NCBI GenBank assembly: GCA_937873245.1 | Contig: CALMVY010000034.1 | Span: forward strand, 1 to 45,875 | Length of the DNA: 45,875 bases | Direction: 5' to 3' | DNA from: an uncultured Arthrobacter sp. | GTDB taxonomy: Bacteria > Actinomycetota > Actinomycetes > Actinomycetales > Micrococcaceae | In this document: positions 1 through 7,127 of the stretch, one piece after another | How the letters are laid out: each line of letters opens with the position of its first letter | Numbering within the stretch: the first letter of the stretch is position 1 | The notes under the pieces: generated by a model | What the model saw: the letters and a program-made list of their open reading frames with translations, nothing else | The model's database searches: none | Told to the model about the DNA's origin: nothing | Position numbers and translations under genes: made by a program

Positions 1-839
1 ATGGCAAGGGCGGCGCTGGTGAGAATAAAGATACCGCCGATCCACTGCACGGGCGAGAGCCGTTCGCCCAAAAACAAAAACGACCACATCACCGACATCA
101 GCGTTTCCACCGGCGACAGCATTGCCATCTGCCCGCCGCCGATGCGCCCAATCGCCGCAAAGACGAGCAAGCGCGAGACATAGGTGCTGACAAAGGCCAG
201 GGCGATGGAAGCCAGCCAGCCGTGCATCCCCAACGGCTGCCAGACCGCTCCTTCCAGCCCCCACATCGCCAGCACACAAACGACCATCGCCAGCAGCATA
301 TAGAAGGTGACCGGGCGCGCATCGTATTCCATCAAGAACCATTGCAGCGTCGTGATTTGCAGCGAAAAGAGTACCATCGAGAGCAAAATCCAGACAACGC
401 CGATGGGATCGACCTCGCCGCCGGGGCCGATGAGCAAGTAGACGCCGATCAGCGAAAGCGCCAGCCGCACGATATGGCGATAGGTGAAGCGTTCGCCGCG
501 CAAGGCCAGGAGCGTCAACACATACAAAGGGCTGAGCGCGATCAGCATGGCGGTCATTGAGGAGGTCAGCCGCTGCAAACCCCATGTATAGAGCAACATG
601 CCCGTGCCGTTGAGCATCCCGGCCCCAAACGAAATCCAAAAGCAACGCCAGCCCGTGCGCAGCAATTTGAAATCCATCACAGCAATGGTCAGCCCCATAA
701 AGAGGGCTGCCAGCGCCATCCGCGAGACGAGCATTTCGTTCGCGCCCACGCCCGCGGTCAGCGCGCCGCGCGCAATCGGGGTGGCGATGCTAAAACAGAG
801 GGATGCGCTAAAGGCGATCAGCCAGCCCACCCAAAGGCG
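1..839 (-). pseudogene. EamA/DMT-family transporter fragment, both ends missing (foreign segment)
   Basis: Reading the minus strand from about 839 to 1 gives one uninterrupted frame of about 279 codons made almost entirely of hydrophobic helices. Near its C-terminal side it has RIGGGQMAMLSPVET followed by a SFLFLGERLSPVQWIGG-type segment, the signature of the second EamA repeat of drug/metabolite transporters (inner-membrane exporters of small metabolites). The C-terminus runs off the window. At the other end the frame starts abruptly around KRLWVGWLIAFSAS with no start codon or ribosome site before unrelated sequence begins. GC content and third-position bias are clearly lower than in everything downstream (one sampled 60-base line is about 53% G+C, against over 75% in a line of the next gene). 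I read it as a real but truncated gene from a different genome. Substrate unknown. Confidence 0.75.
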
Positions 840-855
840 CTTGTGGGTCGGCGTG
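840..855. other. Composition and gene-breaking junction
   Basis: At roughly 840-855 the sequence switches from lower-GC DNA coding on the minus strand (EamA) to high-GC DNA coding on the plus strand, and both reading frames are broken at this point. No inverted repeat, target-site duplication, tRNA or integrase is seen here. This favours a contig chimera over a natural insertion, but the sequence alone cannot decide. Confidence 0.65.
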
Positions 856-1662
856 CCGGCCTGGACGGTGGTCGACCGGCTGACGGTCCCGGAGCAGGCG
901 GCCGCCTTCCGTGACCTGTGCCGTTCCTCGCCGTGGAAGTGGCATTCCCTGCGTTTCGAGTACCTTGACCGGCCCCTTGCCACCGCCCCGGGCACCCTTG
1001 AGGCAGCGGCGGCTCCGGACCTGGTCCGTGCGTGGCTGCGCCGTCCCGGAGCCCTGCGGCTGGAGACGGCGGACGGGCTGGTCCTGCAGAGCACCACCGG
1101 AATCAATGACTCCCGCGACGTTTTCTACACCCGCTCCACCAGGAAGACCTGGCTGCTGCCGCCCCACCTCGTCACCCCGGTCTACGACGACCGCGGCCTG
1201 GTCCGGCGCCGCCCCGAGGCAGCCTACGGCGAACCCGGCTTCGGCAACGGCCGCTTTGCCGCCGCGCTGGACCCCGTGGAACTGGCAGGCAATGCCCCCG
1301 TGCCGCTCGAATTCCCCAATTCCAACCCCGTGGAACTGGGCACCGTCACCGAAGTCCTCCACGAGGGCCGCCCCGCGCTGGAAGTCACCGTGGCGCCGAA
1401 CCCCGGGTACCGCCCCAGCGACCCGGCTGCGCCGCTGTGCCGGCCCGGCCGCACGCTGGTGAGGGTCGACGCCGGCACGGGCGTTTGCGTCGCGAGCCGC
1501 TGGCTGGACGGCGGCCAGGAGGGGGACGCACCCGAGGAATACGGGCACTGGCTCCGGATCCTGGCCGTGGATGAATACATGCTGGACGACCTGTTCCTCG
1601 CCGAGTCCATGAACCTCACGGATGTCCGCCGGCACATCAGCTGGGAACTTCCGGCGGGCTGA
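841..1662 (+). pseudogene. Hypothetical actinobacterial protein, 5' end missing at the junction
   Basis: From about 841 the plus strand has strong high-GC codon bias and reads LWVGVPAWTVVDRLTVPEQ onward to a TGA at 1660-1662, about 273 residues. No start codon with a ribosome site is visible at the left end. The open frame continues leftwards only because the antisense of the EamA fragment happens to be open, so the apparent start at 598 is not credible. The protein is rich in Arg, Pro and acidic residues. It has no signal peptide, membrane segment or motif I recognise, and is probably a cytoplasmic protein of unknown function. It is followed closely by the GNAT gene on the same strand. The N-terminus has most likely been lost at the chimeric or recombination join. 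Confidence 0.6.
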
Positions 1663-1698
1663 TCGCGTATGTGACTCGCTGAGCGTTCCACGCTGGGC

Positions 1699-1704
1699 TA
1701 GGCT
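1699..1704 (+). promoter_or_regulatory. -10 hexamer TAGGCT, leaderless geometry
   Basis: TAGGCT ends 7 nt before the ATG at 1712 and no Shine-Dalgarno lies between, so transcription probably starts at or next to the start codon. No convincing -35 is seen. Confidence 0.55.
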
Positions 1705-1711
1705 TTCCCGG

Positions 1712-2362
1712 ATGACTGAGCTCTCCCGCTGCTGGCCGCCCTTCGGCCTCACCCTGACCACACCCCGGCTGGTGCTGCGGCCCATCCGCGACGAGGAGAT
1801 CCCGGCAGCGGTGCACGCGGCCCTGAGCGGCATCCACGAACCCGGCCGCAGCCCCTTCAGCAGACCATGGGCGGAGGCCCCGGCCGAGGAGCTCGGCGCC
1901 AACATGGCGCAGTGGTACTGGCGGTGCCGCGGGAACATGTCGCCGCAGGAATGGACGCTGCTGCTGGGCATCTGGCACGACGGCGAGTTCATCGGTTGCC
2001 AGGACGTCGAGGCCAAGGACTTCGCCACCCTAAAGACGGTCAGCACGGGCTCCTGGCTGCGGCAAAGCGTGCACGGCCGCGGATTCGGCAAGGAGATGCG
2101 CGCCGCCGTCGCGCTCTATGCCTTCGATTGGCTCGGTGCGGAGGTGGCGGAATCCGAGGCGGCAGTCTGGAACCAGCAGTCCCTCGGCGTGTCACGTTCC
2201 CTCGGCTACGAACTGAACGGAGTCACCCGCGCCGCCTGGGGCGGCAAGCGTCAGGAAGCCCAGAACGTCCGCCTCACCCCGGCCACGTTCAACCGCCCCG
2301 GCTGGAACCTGCAGGTGGAGGGCCACGAAGCAACAGCGAAATTCCTGGGCATCCACGAGTAG
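1712..2362 (+). CDS. GNAT-family N-acetyltransferase
   Basis: This 216-residue protein is a probable acetyl-CoA-dependent N-acetyltransferase of the RimJ/RimL type. It opens with LTTPRLVLRPIRDEEIPAA, the usual first strand and helix of this subgroup. In the middle it has SWLRQSVHGRGFGKEMRAA, matching the Q/RxxGxG/A acetyl-CoA pyrophosphate loop. It then has AVWNQQSLGVSRSLGYELNG, the typical N-x-x-S...LGY end of the fold. A longer frame opens at 1622, but I place the start at ATG 1712. The family homology begins just after it, and a TAGGCT -10 sits 7 nt upstream, which implies a leaderless message. The acceptor substrate cannot be told; ribosomal protein or small-molecule acetylation are both possible. 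Confidence 0.85.
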   Translation: MTELSRCWPPFGLTLTTPRLVLRPIRDEEIPAAVHAALSGIHEPGRSPFSRPWAEAPAEELGANMAQWYWRCRGNMSPQEWTLLLGIWHDGEFIGCQDVEAKDFATLKTVSTGSWLRQSVHGRGFGKEMRAAVALYAFDWLGAEVAESEAAVWNQQSLGVSRSLGYELNGVTRAAWGGKRQEAQNVRLTPATFNRPGWNLQVEGHEATAKFLGIHE

Positions 2363-2428
2363 CACCAACGGCCCCCACGCGGGCCCGCGGCGGGACGCGG
2401 TCTTTCGCAAAGGAGCGCATCGCGGCGC

Positions 2429-2470
2429 ATCGGACCCCGAAGGTCGCCCAGCGACCGCAGCGGGTCCCAT
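2429..2470. repeat. Nested hairpin between convergent genes
   Basis: The sequence holds an inner perfect stem GGTCGC-CCA-GCGACC (2442-2456). It is nested in an outer pairing of GCATCGGACCC with GGGTCCCATGC, interrupted by short bulges. It lies in the 193-nt gap between the GNAT gene and phoH, which converge, so it may act as a two-way transcription stop. There is no T-tract, and it could equally be a dispersed palindromic element. No coding gene is seen in this gap. Confidence 0.45.
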
Positions 2471-2555
2471 GCGTCGTGTCTAAGCGACGGCGAAAGGCCG
2501 TGGCCCGGCGAACCCGACCACGACCCCAAGCACGTGAGAGCTAAAGAAAGCCGAC

Positions 2556-3998
2556 CTAGATCTCCGCCCCCTCCAGCAAATCGGTCACCAGCGCCGCGAT
2601 CGGCGAGCGCTCGGAACGGGTCAGGGTTACGTGGCCGAAGAGCGGGTGGCCCTTGAGCGTCTCGACGACGGCGGCAACGCCGTCGTGCCGGCCGACCCGG
2701 AGGTTGTCACGCTGGGCGACGTCGTGGGTCAGGACGATCTTGGAGTTCTGCCCGATCCGGCTCATGACCGTGAGCAGGACGTTCTTCTCGAGCGACTGGG
2801 CCTCGTCCACGATGACGAAGGCGTCATGCAGGGAACGGCCGCGGATGTGGGTCAGCGGCATCACCTCGAGCATGCCGCGGTCCATCACCTCCTCCACGAC
2901 TTCCTGGCTGACCAGGGCGCCGAGGGTGTCGAAGACGGCCTGCGCCCACGGGTTCATTTTCTCCGCCTCGGACCCGGGCAGGTAGCCGAGTTCCTGGCCC
3001 CCCACGGCGTAGAGCGGCCGGAAGACGATCACCTTGCGGTGTTCCCGGCGTTCCAGGACGGCCTCCAGGCCGGCGCAGAGGGCCAGGGCGGACTTCCCCG
3101 TGCCCGCCCGCCCGCCGAGGGAGACGATGCCCACGGACGGATCCATCAGCAGGTCGATCGCCAGCCGCTGCTCGGCCGAACGCCCGTGCAGCCCGAACAC
3201 GTCCCGGTCACCCTTGACGAGGCGGACCTGCTTGTCCGCGCCCACCCGGCCCAGGGCGGATCCCCGCTGGGAGAGGATCACGAGACCCGTGTTGGTCGGC
3301 AGCTCGGCCGCCTCCGGGATGAAGACCGGCTCGTGGCCGTAGAGCGTGGAGACCTCCTCCTCGCTGGCGTCGATTTCAGCGACACCGGTCCAGCCCGAGT
3401 CCTTGACGAGTTCGTTGCGGTACTCGTCGGCCTGGAGCCCCATGGCCGAGGCCTTGACGCGCATCGGGAGGTCCTTGGAGACCACCGTGACGTCGCGGCC
3501 CTCGTTGGCGAGGTTCTTGGCCACGGCGAGGATCCGGCTGTCGTTGTCCCCGCCACGGAAGCCGGCCGGGAGCACGTCGGCGGAGATGTGGTTCAGCTCC
3601 ACCCTGAGTGTGCCGCCGTCGTGGCCGAGCGGGATGGGCCGGTCGAGTCCGTTGTGTTCCACTCGCAGGTCATCGAGGAGCCTGAGCGCCTTGCGGGCGA
3701 AGTAGCCGAGCTCGGGGTCGTGCCGCTTGCCTTCGAGTTCGGTGATGACGACGATCGGCAGGATGACTTCGTGCTCCGCAAACCGCAACAGGGCCCGCGG
3801 GTCCGAGAGCAGCACCGAGGTGTCGATCACGAAGCTCCGGCCCGTTTCCGTGCTTGCTGTCCCTTCCCCGGAAACAGCAAGACCGGCTGCAGCGTCACTT
3901 TCCGCTGCACCGGTCTTTGAGGTGGCTCGCTTGGCGCGAGAGGTAGCTTTCTGTCCCTGGTCGGTCACGACGTCGGGCAGTTGTTCAGAAATAGCCAC
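2556..3998 (-). CDS. PhoH-family ATPase with N-terminal PIN domain
   Basis: This 480-residue protein joins a PIN ribonuclease-like domain to a PhoH P-loop ATPase, the PIN-PhoH architecture linked in the family to RNA unwinding and cleavage. After a Lys/Ala-rich N-terminal tail (1-50), the PIN domain runs from about 54 to 195, with acidic residues such as D59 in FVIDTSVLLSDPR and D176 in VVSKDLPMR. The ATPase has Walker A GGRAGTGKS (295-303) and Walker B FVIVDEAQ (394-401). The open frame begins upstream at 4079. I chose GTG 3998 because GGAG lies about 7 nt before it and the extra upstream residues look non-coding; ATG 4022 is the alternative. A GGAGGCC-GGACGC-GGCCTCC hairpin lies at 4057-4076 in the probable leader. 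The gene follows uppS on the same strand after 233 nt. Confidence 0.9.
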   Translation of the reverse strand: MAISEQLPDVVTDQGQKATSRAKRATSKTGAAESDAAAGLAVSGEGTASTETGRSFVIDTSVLLSDPRALLRFAEHEVILPIVVITELEGKRHDPELGYFARKALRLLDDLRVEHNGLDRPIPLGHDGGTLRVELNHISADVLPAGFRGGDNDSRILAVAKNLANEGRDVTVVSKDLPMRVKASAMGLQADEYRNELVKDSGWTGVAEIDASEEEVSTLYGHEPVFIPEAAELPTNTGLVILSQRGSALGRVGADKQVRLVKGDRDVFGLHGRSAEQRLAIDLLMDPSVGIVSLGGRAGTGKSALALCAGLEAVLERREHRKVIVFRPLYAVGGQELGYLPGSEAEKMNPWAQAVFDTLGALVSQEVVEEVMDRGMLEVMPLTHIRGRSLHDAFVIVDEAQSLEKNVLLTVMSRIGQNSKIVLTHDVAQRDNLRVGRHDGVAAVVETLKGHPLFGHVTLTRSERSPIAALVTDLLEGAEI

Positions 3999-4231
3999 AT
4001 CGACTCCAGCCCCGGGGCGCATGCCCGGAATTGTTATTGGTGAGGCGGCTCGGCCTGGAGGCCGGACGCGGCCTCCCATACACCCGGTGCGAACTTCCGC
4101 TCCATGTACTGGCCTCCCCGATCAGCCGGCGGTTTGCCTGCTGATGGGATTAACGTACGTCCGGGGTGTTGCGTTTCCGTGCCAATTTTCCGGCGATTCT
4201 TGTTGCCATCGCGTGAACACCGGATAACGGT
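3999..4231. other. Intergenic region upstream of phoH
   Basis: The 233 nt between uppS and phoH hold no gene I can support. They contain the hairpin at 4057-4076 with 7-bp arms and a 6-nt loop, placed in the expected phoH leader. No confident -10/-35 pair was found. Confidence 0.5.
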
Positions 4232-5005
4232 TCAGGCGCCGTAGCGGCGCTGCCTGCCGGCGTAGTCGCGCAGGGCCCGGAGGAAGTCCACTTTCCGGAA
4301 CGCCGGCCACAGGGCCTCGCAGAAATAGAACTCGCTGTACGCGCTTTGCCACATCAGGAAGCCGGAAAGCCGCTGCTCCCCGGAGGTGCGGATCACGAGG
4401 TCCGGATCGGGCTGGCCGCGGGTGTAGAGGAAGCGTGAGATGTCATCGACGCTCAGCTCATCGGCCAGTTTCCCGATGTCCGCATCGCGCGCGACGGCGT
4501 CGTGCAGCAGTTCGCGGACGGCGTCGACGATTTCGCGCCGTCCGCCATAGCCGACGGCGACGTTGACGTGGAGTTTCTCCCGTGCCGGAGTGCGGGCCGT
4601 GAGCCGGTTGAGCCGTGCGGCCAGGTAGTCCGGCAGCAGTTCGGGGGCTCCCATGGCATGGACCGAGATGTCGGCGTCCTCGTCCAGCCGGTCCAGGGTG
4701 TTGGCGATGATGCCCATGAGCAGGTCGAGCTCTTCGCCGGAGCGGTTCATGTTGTCCGTGGAGAGCATGTAGAGGGTGACCACTTTGACGCCGAGTTCCT
4801 GGCACCAGCCGAGGAACTCGTGGATCTTGTCCGCCCCGGCCTGGTGGCCCTGGCTGGTCGGGGCGTTGAACTGCCGGGCCCAGCGGCGGTTGCCGTCCAC
4901 CATGACACCGATGTGCCGGGGGATGCGCTCCGGGTCCAGGGACCGCTGGAGCTTGCGCTCGTAGAAGCCATAGAGGAACCCGGGCATTTCCATCCGGAGA
5001 TTCAC
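4232..5005 (-). CDS. uppS: Isoprenyl transferase (short-chain cis-prenyl diphosphate synthase)
   Basis: This enzyme condenses isopentenyl diphosphate in cis onto an allylic primer, feeding synthesis of polyprenyl lipid carriers for the cell wall. The 257-residue protein shows all the family blocks: GVMVDGNRRWARQ with catalytic D37, LYMLSTDNMNRSGEELDL, and RTSGEQRLSGFLMWQSAYSEF near the C-terminus. The opening MEMPGFLYGFYERKLQ resembles the actinobacterial short-chain (Z-farnesyl diphosphate) subgroup more than long-chain UppS; that subgroup call is inference. I start at GTG 5005 because AAGGA lies about 8 nt upstream; the longer frame to 5065 crosses the likely promoter. A TAGGAT -10 at 5035-5040 gives a leader of about 24 nt. 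The gene is divergent from the PAQR gene. Confidence 0.9.
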   Translation of the reverse strand: MNLRMEMPGFLYGFYERKLQRSLDPERIPRHIGVMVDGNRRWARQFNAPTSQGHQAGADKIHEFLGWCQELGVKVVTLYMLSTDNMNRSGEELDLLMGIIANTLDRLDEDADISVHAMGAPELLPDYLAARLNRLTARTPAREKLHVNVAVGYGGRREIVDAVRELLHDAVARDADIGKLADELSVDDISRFLYTRGQPDPDLVIRTSGEQRLSGFLMWQSAYSEFYFCEALWPAFRKVDFLRALRDYAGRQRRYGA

Positions 5006-5034
5006 CTGGCTTCCTTGGGACGACTGCAGTGCAC

Positions 5035-5040
5035 ATCCTA
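5035..5040 (-). promoter_or_regulatory. uppS -10 hexamer TAGGAT
   Basis: TAGGAT on the minus strand lies about 30 nt before the GTG start of uppS, with a ribosome site in between. A TTGGCG 19 nt further upstream is a possible weak -35. Confidence 0.4.
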
Positions 5041-5102
5041 GGCTACCCGCCGGAGGAGACGCCAAGGCACAAGGGACGTACGGTTTTGAACGGCAGCCTT
5101 TA

Positions 5103-5135
5103 TTACTGACGGGTAACTTACTGGACCGTAGGTTA
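5103..5135. promoter_or_regulatory. Overlapping operator-like repeats at the PAQR promoter
   Basis: Two TTACTG direct repeats (5103-5108 and 5118-5123) are spaced exactly 15 bp apart. Each begins a dyad of the form TTACTG-N4/5-GTA. TTAC-N6-GTAA spans 5103-5116. TAACTTAC-N6-GTAGGTTA spans 5114-5135 with one mismatch. The second dyad runs into the -10 TATTAT (5134-5139), so a bound repressor would block the promoter. Dyads of this size suit a TetR-type regulator, but no regulator gene is adjacent. Confidence 0.5.
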
Positions 5136-5139
5136 TTAT
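5134..5139 (+). promoter_or_regulatory. -10 hexamer TATTAT, leaderless geometry
   Basis: TATTAT ends 6 nt before the ATG at 5146 and no ribosome site is present, consistent with a leaderless transcript. Confidence 0.6.
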
Positions 5140-5145
5140 TGCGGC

Positions 5146-5868
5146 ATGGAAAGCAATATCCCCGAGCCCCGGCCGGAGCAGCCTGCGGACCGTGGAACCG
5201 GCGCGCTCGACGACGCCGCGGTCCGGCTGGCCGAACTCCTGATGATCAAGCCGAAGTGGCGGGGCTGGATCCACACGGTGACGGCTCCGCTGGCACTGGC
5301 TGCCGGGCTCGTGCTGGTGATCCTGGCCCCGACGCCGGACCTGAAGATCGCGTGCGCCGTTTACGCCCTGACCGGGGTGCTGCTGTTCGGCATCAGCGCC
5401 GTCTACCACCGGGGCAACTGGTCCCCGCGCGTCAAGATCGTGCTGAAGCGGCTGGACCACACGAACATCATGCTGGTGATCGCGGGAAGCTACACGCCGC
5501 TGGCCTGGGCGCTCCTGGACCGGCCAAAGGCCGAGCTGCTGTTGTGGGTGATCTGGTCCGGGGCCATCCTCGGCGTGCTGTTCCGGCTGCTGTGGACCGA
5601 CGCCCCGCGCTGGCTTTACGTGCCGATCTACATCGCCCTGGGCTGCGGCGCGTTGTTCTACCTGCCGGAATTCTTCGCCGCGAACGTGGCCTCAGCGGTG
5701 CTGATTTGCGTCGGCGGCGCCCTCTACATCACCGGCGCCGTCTTCTACGCCCTGAAGAAGCCGAACATCAGCTACTCCCACTTTGGATTCCATGAGCTGT
5801 TCCACGCCCTGACGGTCGTTGCCTTCGCCGCGCACTACATCGCGATTGCCATCGCCGTCCTGAGCTGA
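5146..5868 (+). CDS. PAQR-family membrane protein (hemolysin III / TrhA-like)
   Basis: This 240-residue integral membrane protein has about seven hydrophobic helices. It carries the conserved polar residues of the PAQR/hemolysin III family: SAVYHRGNW (H88), LDHTNIMLVIAGSYTPLAW (D104, H105) and FHELFHALTV near the C-terminus (H216, H220). In the CREST/PAQR superfamily these residues form a metal site inside the membrane. Bacterial members have been tied to membrane lipid homeostasis; the hemolysin name is historical. The first ~35 residues are a soluble Pro/Glu-rich tail. ATG 5146 is chosen because a TATTAT -10 precedes it by 6 nt. The promoter carries operator-like repeats, so the gene is probably regulated. 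It converges on the HAD gene with a 38-nt gap containing a short CCGGCC/GGCCGG stem. Confidence 0.85.
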   Translation: MESNIPEPRPEQPADRGTGALDDAAVRLAELLMIKPKWRGWIHTVTAPLALAAGLVLVILAPTPDLKIACAVYALTGVLLFGISAVYHRGNWSPRVKIVLKRLDHTNIMLVIAGSYTPLAWALLDRPKAELLLWVIWSGAILGVLFRLLWTDAPRWLYVPIYIALGCGALFYLPEFFAANVASAVLICVGGALYITGAVFYALKKPNISYSHFGFHELFHALTVVAFAAHYIAIAIAVLS

Positions 5869-5906
5869 AACCGGCCAGTCCGACGTCCAGGGCCGGCTTA
5901 GCCGGG

Positions 5907-6566
5907 TCAGGGCCGCCCGGCCGCGATGAGCGCGGGCAGCTGCCGCATATCGGAGAACACCGTGGTGCCGGGACCGGCCAGCCGTTCGGCCGGCGTCACC
6001 CCGCCGGCGTACGCGAAGACGTGCATCCCGGCCGACCTGGCCGCCTGGACGCCGTAGGCGCTGTCTTCGACGACGGCGCACCGCCCAGGTGCGGTGCCGA
6101 ACGTCCCGGCGGCGTGCAGGAACAGATCCGGGGCGGGCTTGCCGTTGGCGACCTCCGTGGCGCTGAAGATCCGGCCTTCGAAGCGGTGCCACAGCCCGGT
6201 CTGCCCCAGTGTCCGCCGCATCTTGGCATGGCTCCCGCTGGAGGCCACGCAGTGCGGCAGCCGGAGCTCATCGAGCGCCTCCACGACGCCGTCGACCGCC
6301 ACGAGTTCGCGCTCGAACGCCGTCCGGTACCAGGGCTCGTACTTCCGGTCCCAGCCCTCCCCCAGTTTGAGGCCCAGCTGTTCCTCGAGCGTGGCGATAA
6401 AGTGGGCCTCGGACTTCCCGACGAAGCGCTCCACAATCTCGTCCACTGCCAGTTCCCAGCCGAGGTCGGCGAGCACCCGTTGGTCCACCCGCACCGAGAT
6501 GACCTCGGAATCGACCAGGACGCCGTCGCAGTCGAAAACCACAAGCTCGAAGGGGTGAAGAGTCAT
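5907..6566 (-). CDS. HAD-superfamily hydrolase (phosphatase/phosphoglucomutase-like)
   Basis: This is a 219-residue HAD subfamily I protein with an alpha-helical cap. Motif I is VFDCDGVLVDSE, with nucleophile D12 and acid/base D14. Motif II is VASSGSHAKM, motif III contains the Lys of NGKPAPDLF, and motif IV is VVEDSAYGVQAA. Members of this branch (GPH, beta-phosphoglucomutase and YniC types) dephosphorylate or isomerise small sugar phosphates; the substrate cannot be read from sequence. The start at 6566 has TACACT 6 nt upstream and no Shine-Dalgarno, so it is probably leaderless. It is transcribed in the same direction as the small membrane protein and mca upstream but has its own promoter. 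Confidence 0.85.
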   Translation of the reverse strand: MTLHPFELVVFDCDGVLVDSEVISVRVDQRVLADLGWELAVDEIVERFVGKSEAHFIATLEEQLGLKLGEGWDRKYEPWYRTAFERELVAVDGVVEALDELRLPHCVASSGSHAKMRRTLGQTGLWHRFEGRIFSATEVANGKPAPDLFLHAAGTFGTAPGRCAVVEDSAYGVQAARSAGMHVFAYAGGVTPAERLAGPGTTVFSDMRQLPALIAAGRP

Positions 6567-6572
6567 TCCGCC

Positions 6573-6578
6573 AGTGTA
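6573..6578 (-). promoter_or_regulatory. -10 hexamer TACACT, leaderless geometry
   Basis: On the minus strand TACACT ends 6 nt before the ATG of the HAD gene at 6566. Confidence 0.55.
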
Positions 6579-6686
6579 GCCAGCCGCTCCCGCAGGTGGC
6601 CGGGAGAACGCACCGGAAGACCGCTACAGAAGGTTGTCCGCCCAAGCCACTTGGGGGCCTCGGGGAAGTGCGCAGATGTGCCGCCG

Positions 6687-7016
6687 TCAGCGGCTTCCGG
6701 GCCCTGCATCACCGTTGACTTCGGGACGGTTGCCCGGCCGGCCAGCCGGGTCCCCGGCATCGGCAGTCGGGGCCCCGCCGTCGACAGAACCCTCGGCCGC
6801 GGCCGCGCGCTCCTCCTCCACCTGGGCGCTGTAGCGGACGCGTCGGATGCGCCGCACCATGTCCACAATCAGCAGGGCGGTCAGCACCACGATGAAGGCG
6901 GTCAGGAGGAAACCCAGCAGGCCGGGTGTCACCTGGTCAGGGGACAGTCCGGGGCGCAGCGATGGCGTGGGGGCGGGCGCCGGGGTGGTGGCCAGGGCGA
7001 GGAGCAAGGAGTGCAC
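6687..7016 (-). CDS. Small hypothetical membrane protein
   Basis: This 109-residue protein has a short N-terminal segment, one clear transmembrane helix (about residues 32-54, LLGFLLTAFIVVLTALLIV), and a basic patch MVRRIRRVRYSAQ right after it. A disordered Gly/Ala/Pro-rich acidic tail follows. By the positive-inside rule the tail faces the cytoplasm. It starts with GTG at 7016; the ribosome site is weak and TAGAAA lies about 12-17 nt upstream. It sits between mca and the HAD gene on the same strand, 111 nt after mca. Similar one-helix proteins are common in Micrococcaceae near mca. Function unknown. Confidence 0.65.
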   Translation of the reverse strand: MHSLLLALATTPAPAPTPSLRPGLSPDQVTPGLLGFLLTAFIVVLTALLIVDMVRRIRRVRYSAQVEEERAAAAEGSVDGGAPTADAGDPAGRPGNRPEVNGDAGPGSR

Positions 7017-7127
7017 AGTGGGGACTTTCTATGGGGCTCGATGGCGGCCCGACGGCGGCTGGCCGCGGAACTGCGTTGAACTGCTTCCACAACGTCTTCT
7101 ACGCGTCATAGAAATTGCCTGTTGGGT

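Noticed and set aside
598..1662. A 354-codon plus-strand frame starting at 598
   Set aside because: Its first 80 codons are antisense to the EamA fragment and have different composition; it is an accidental fusion across the junction.
808..2091. A 427-codon minus-strand frame across the hypothetical and GNAT genes
   Set aside because: It is antisense to two genes with clear high-GC codon bias, and its protein is Arg/Pro/Gly-rich without family features.
5146..5868. Haemolysin virulence factor
   Set aside because: The hemolysin III name is historical; the sequence is a PAQR membrane protein and nothing here points to toxicity.
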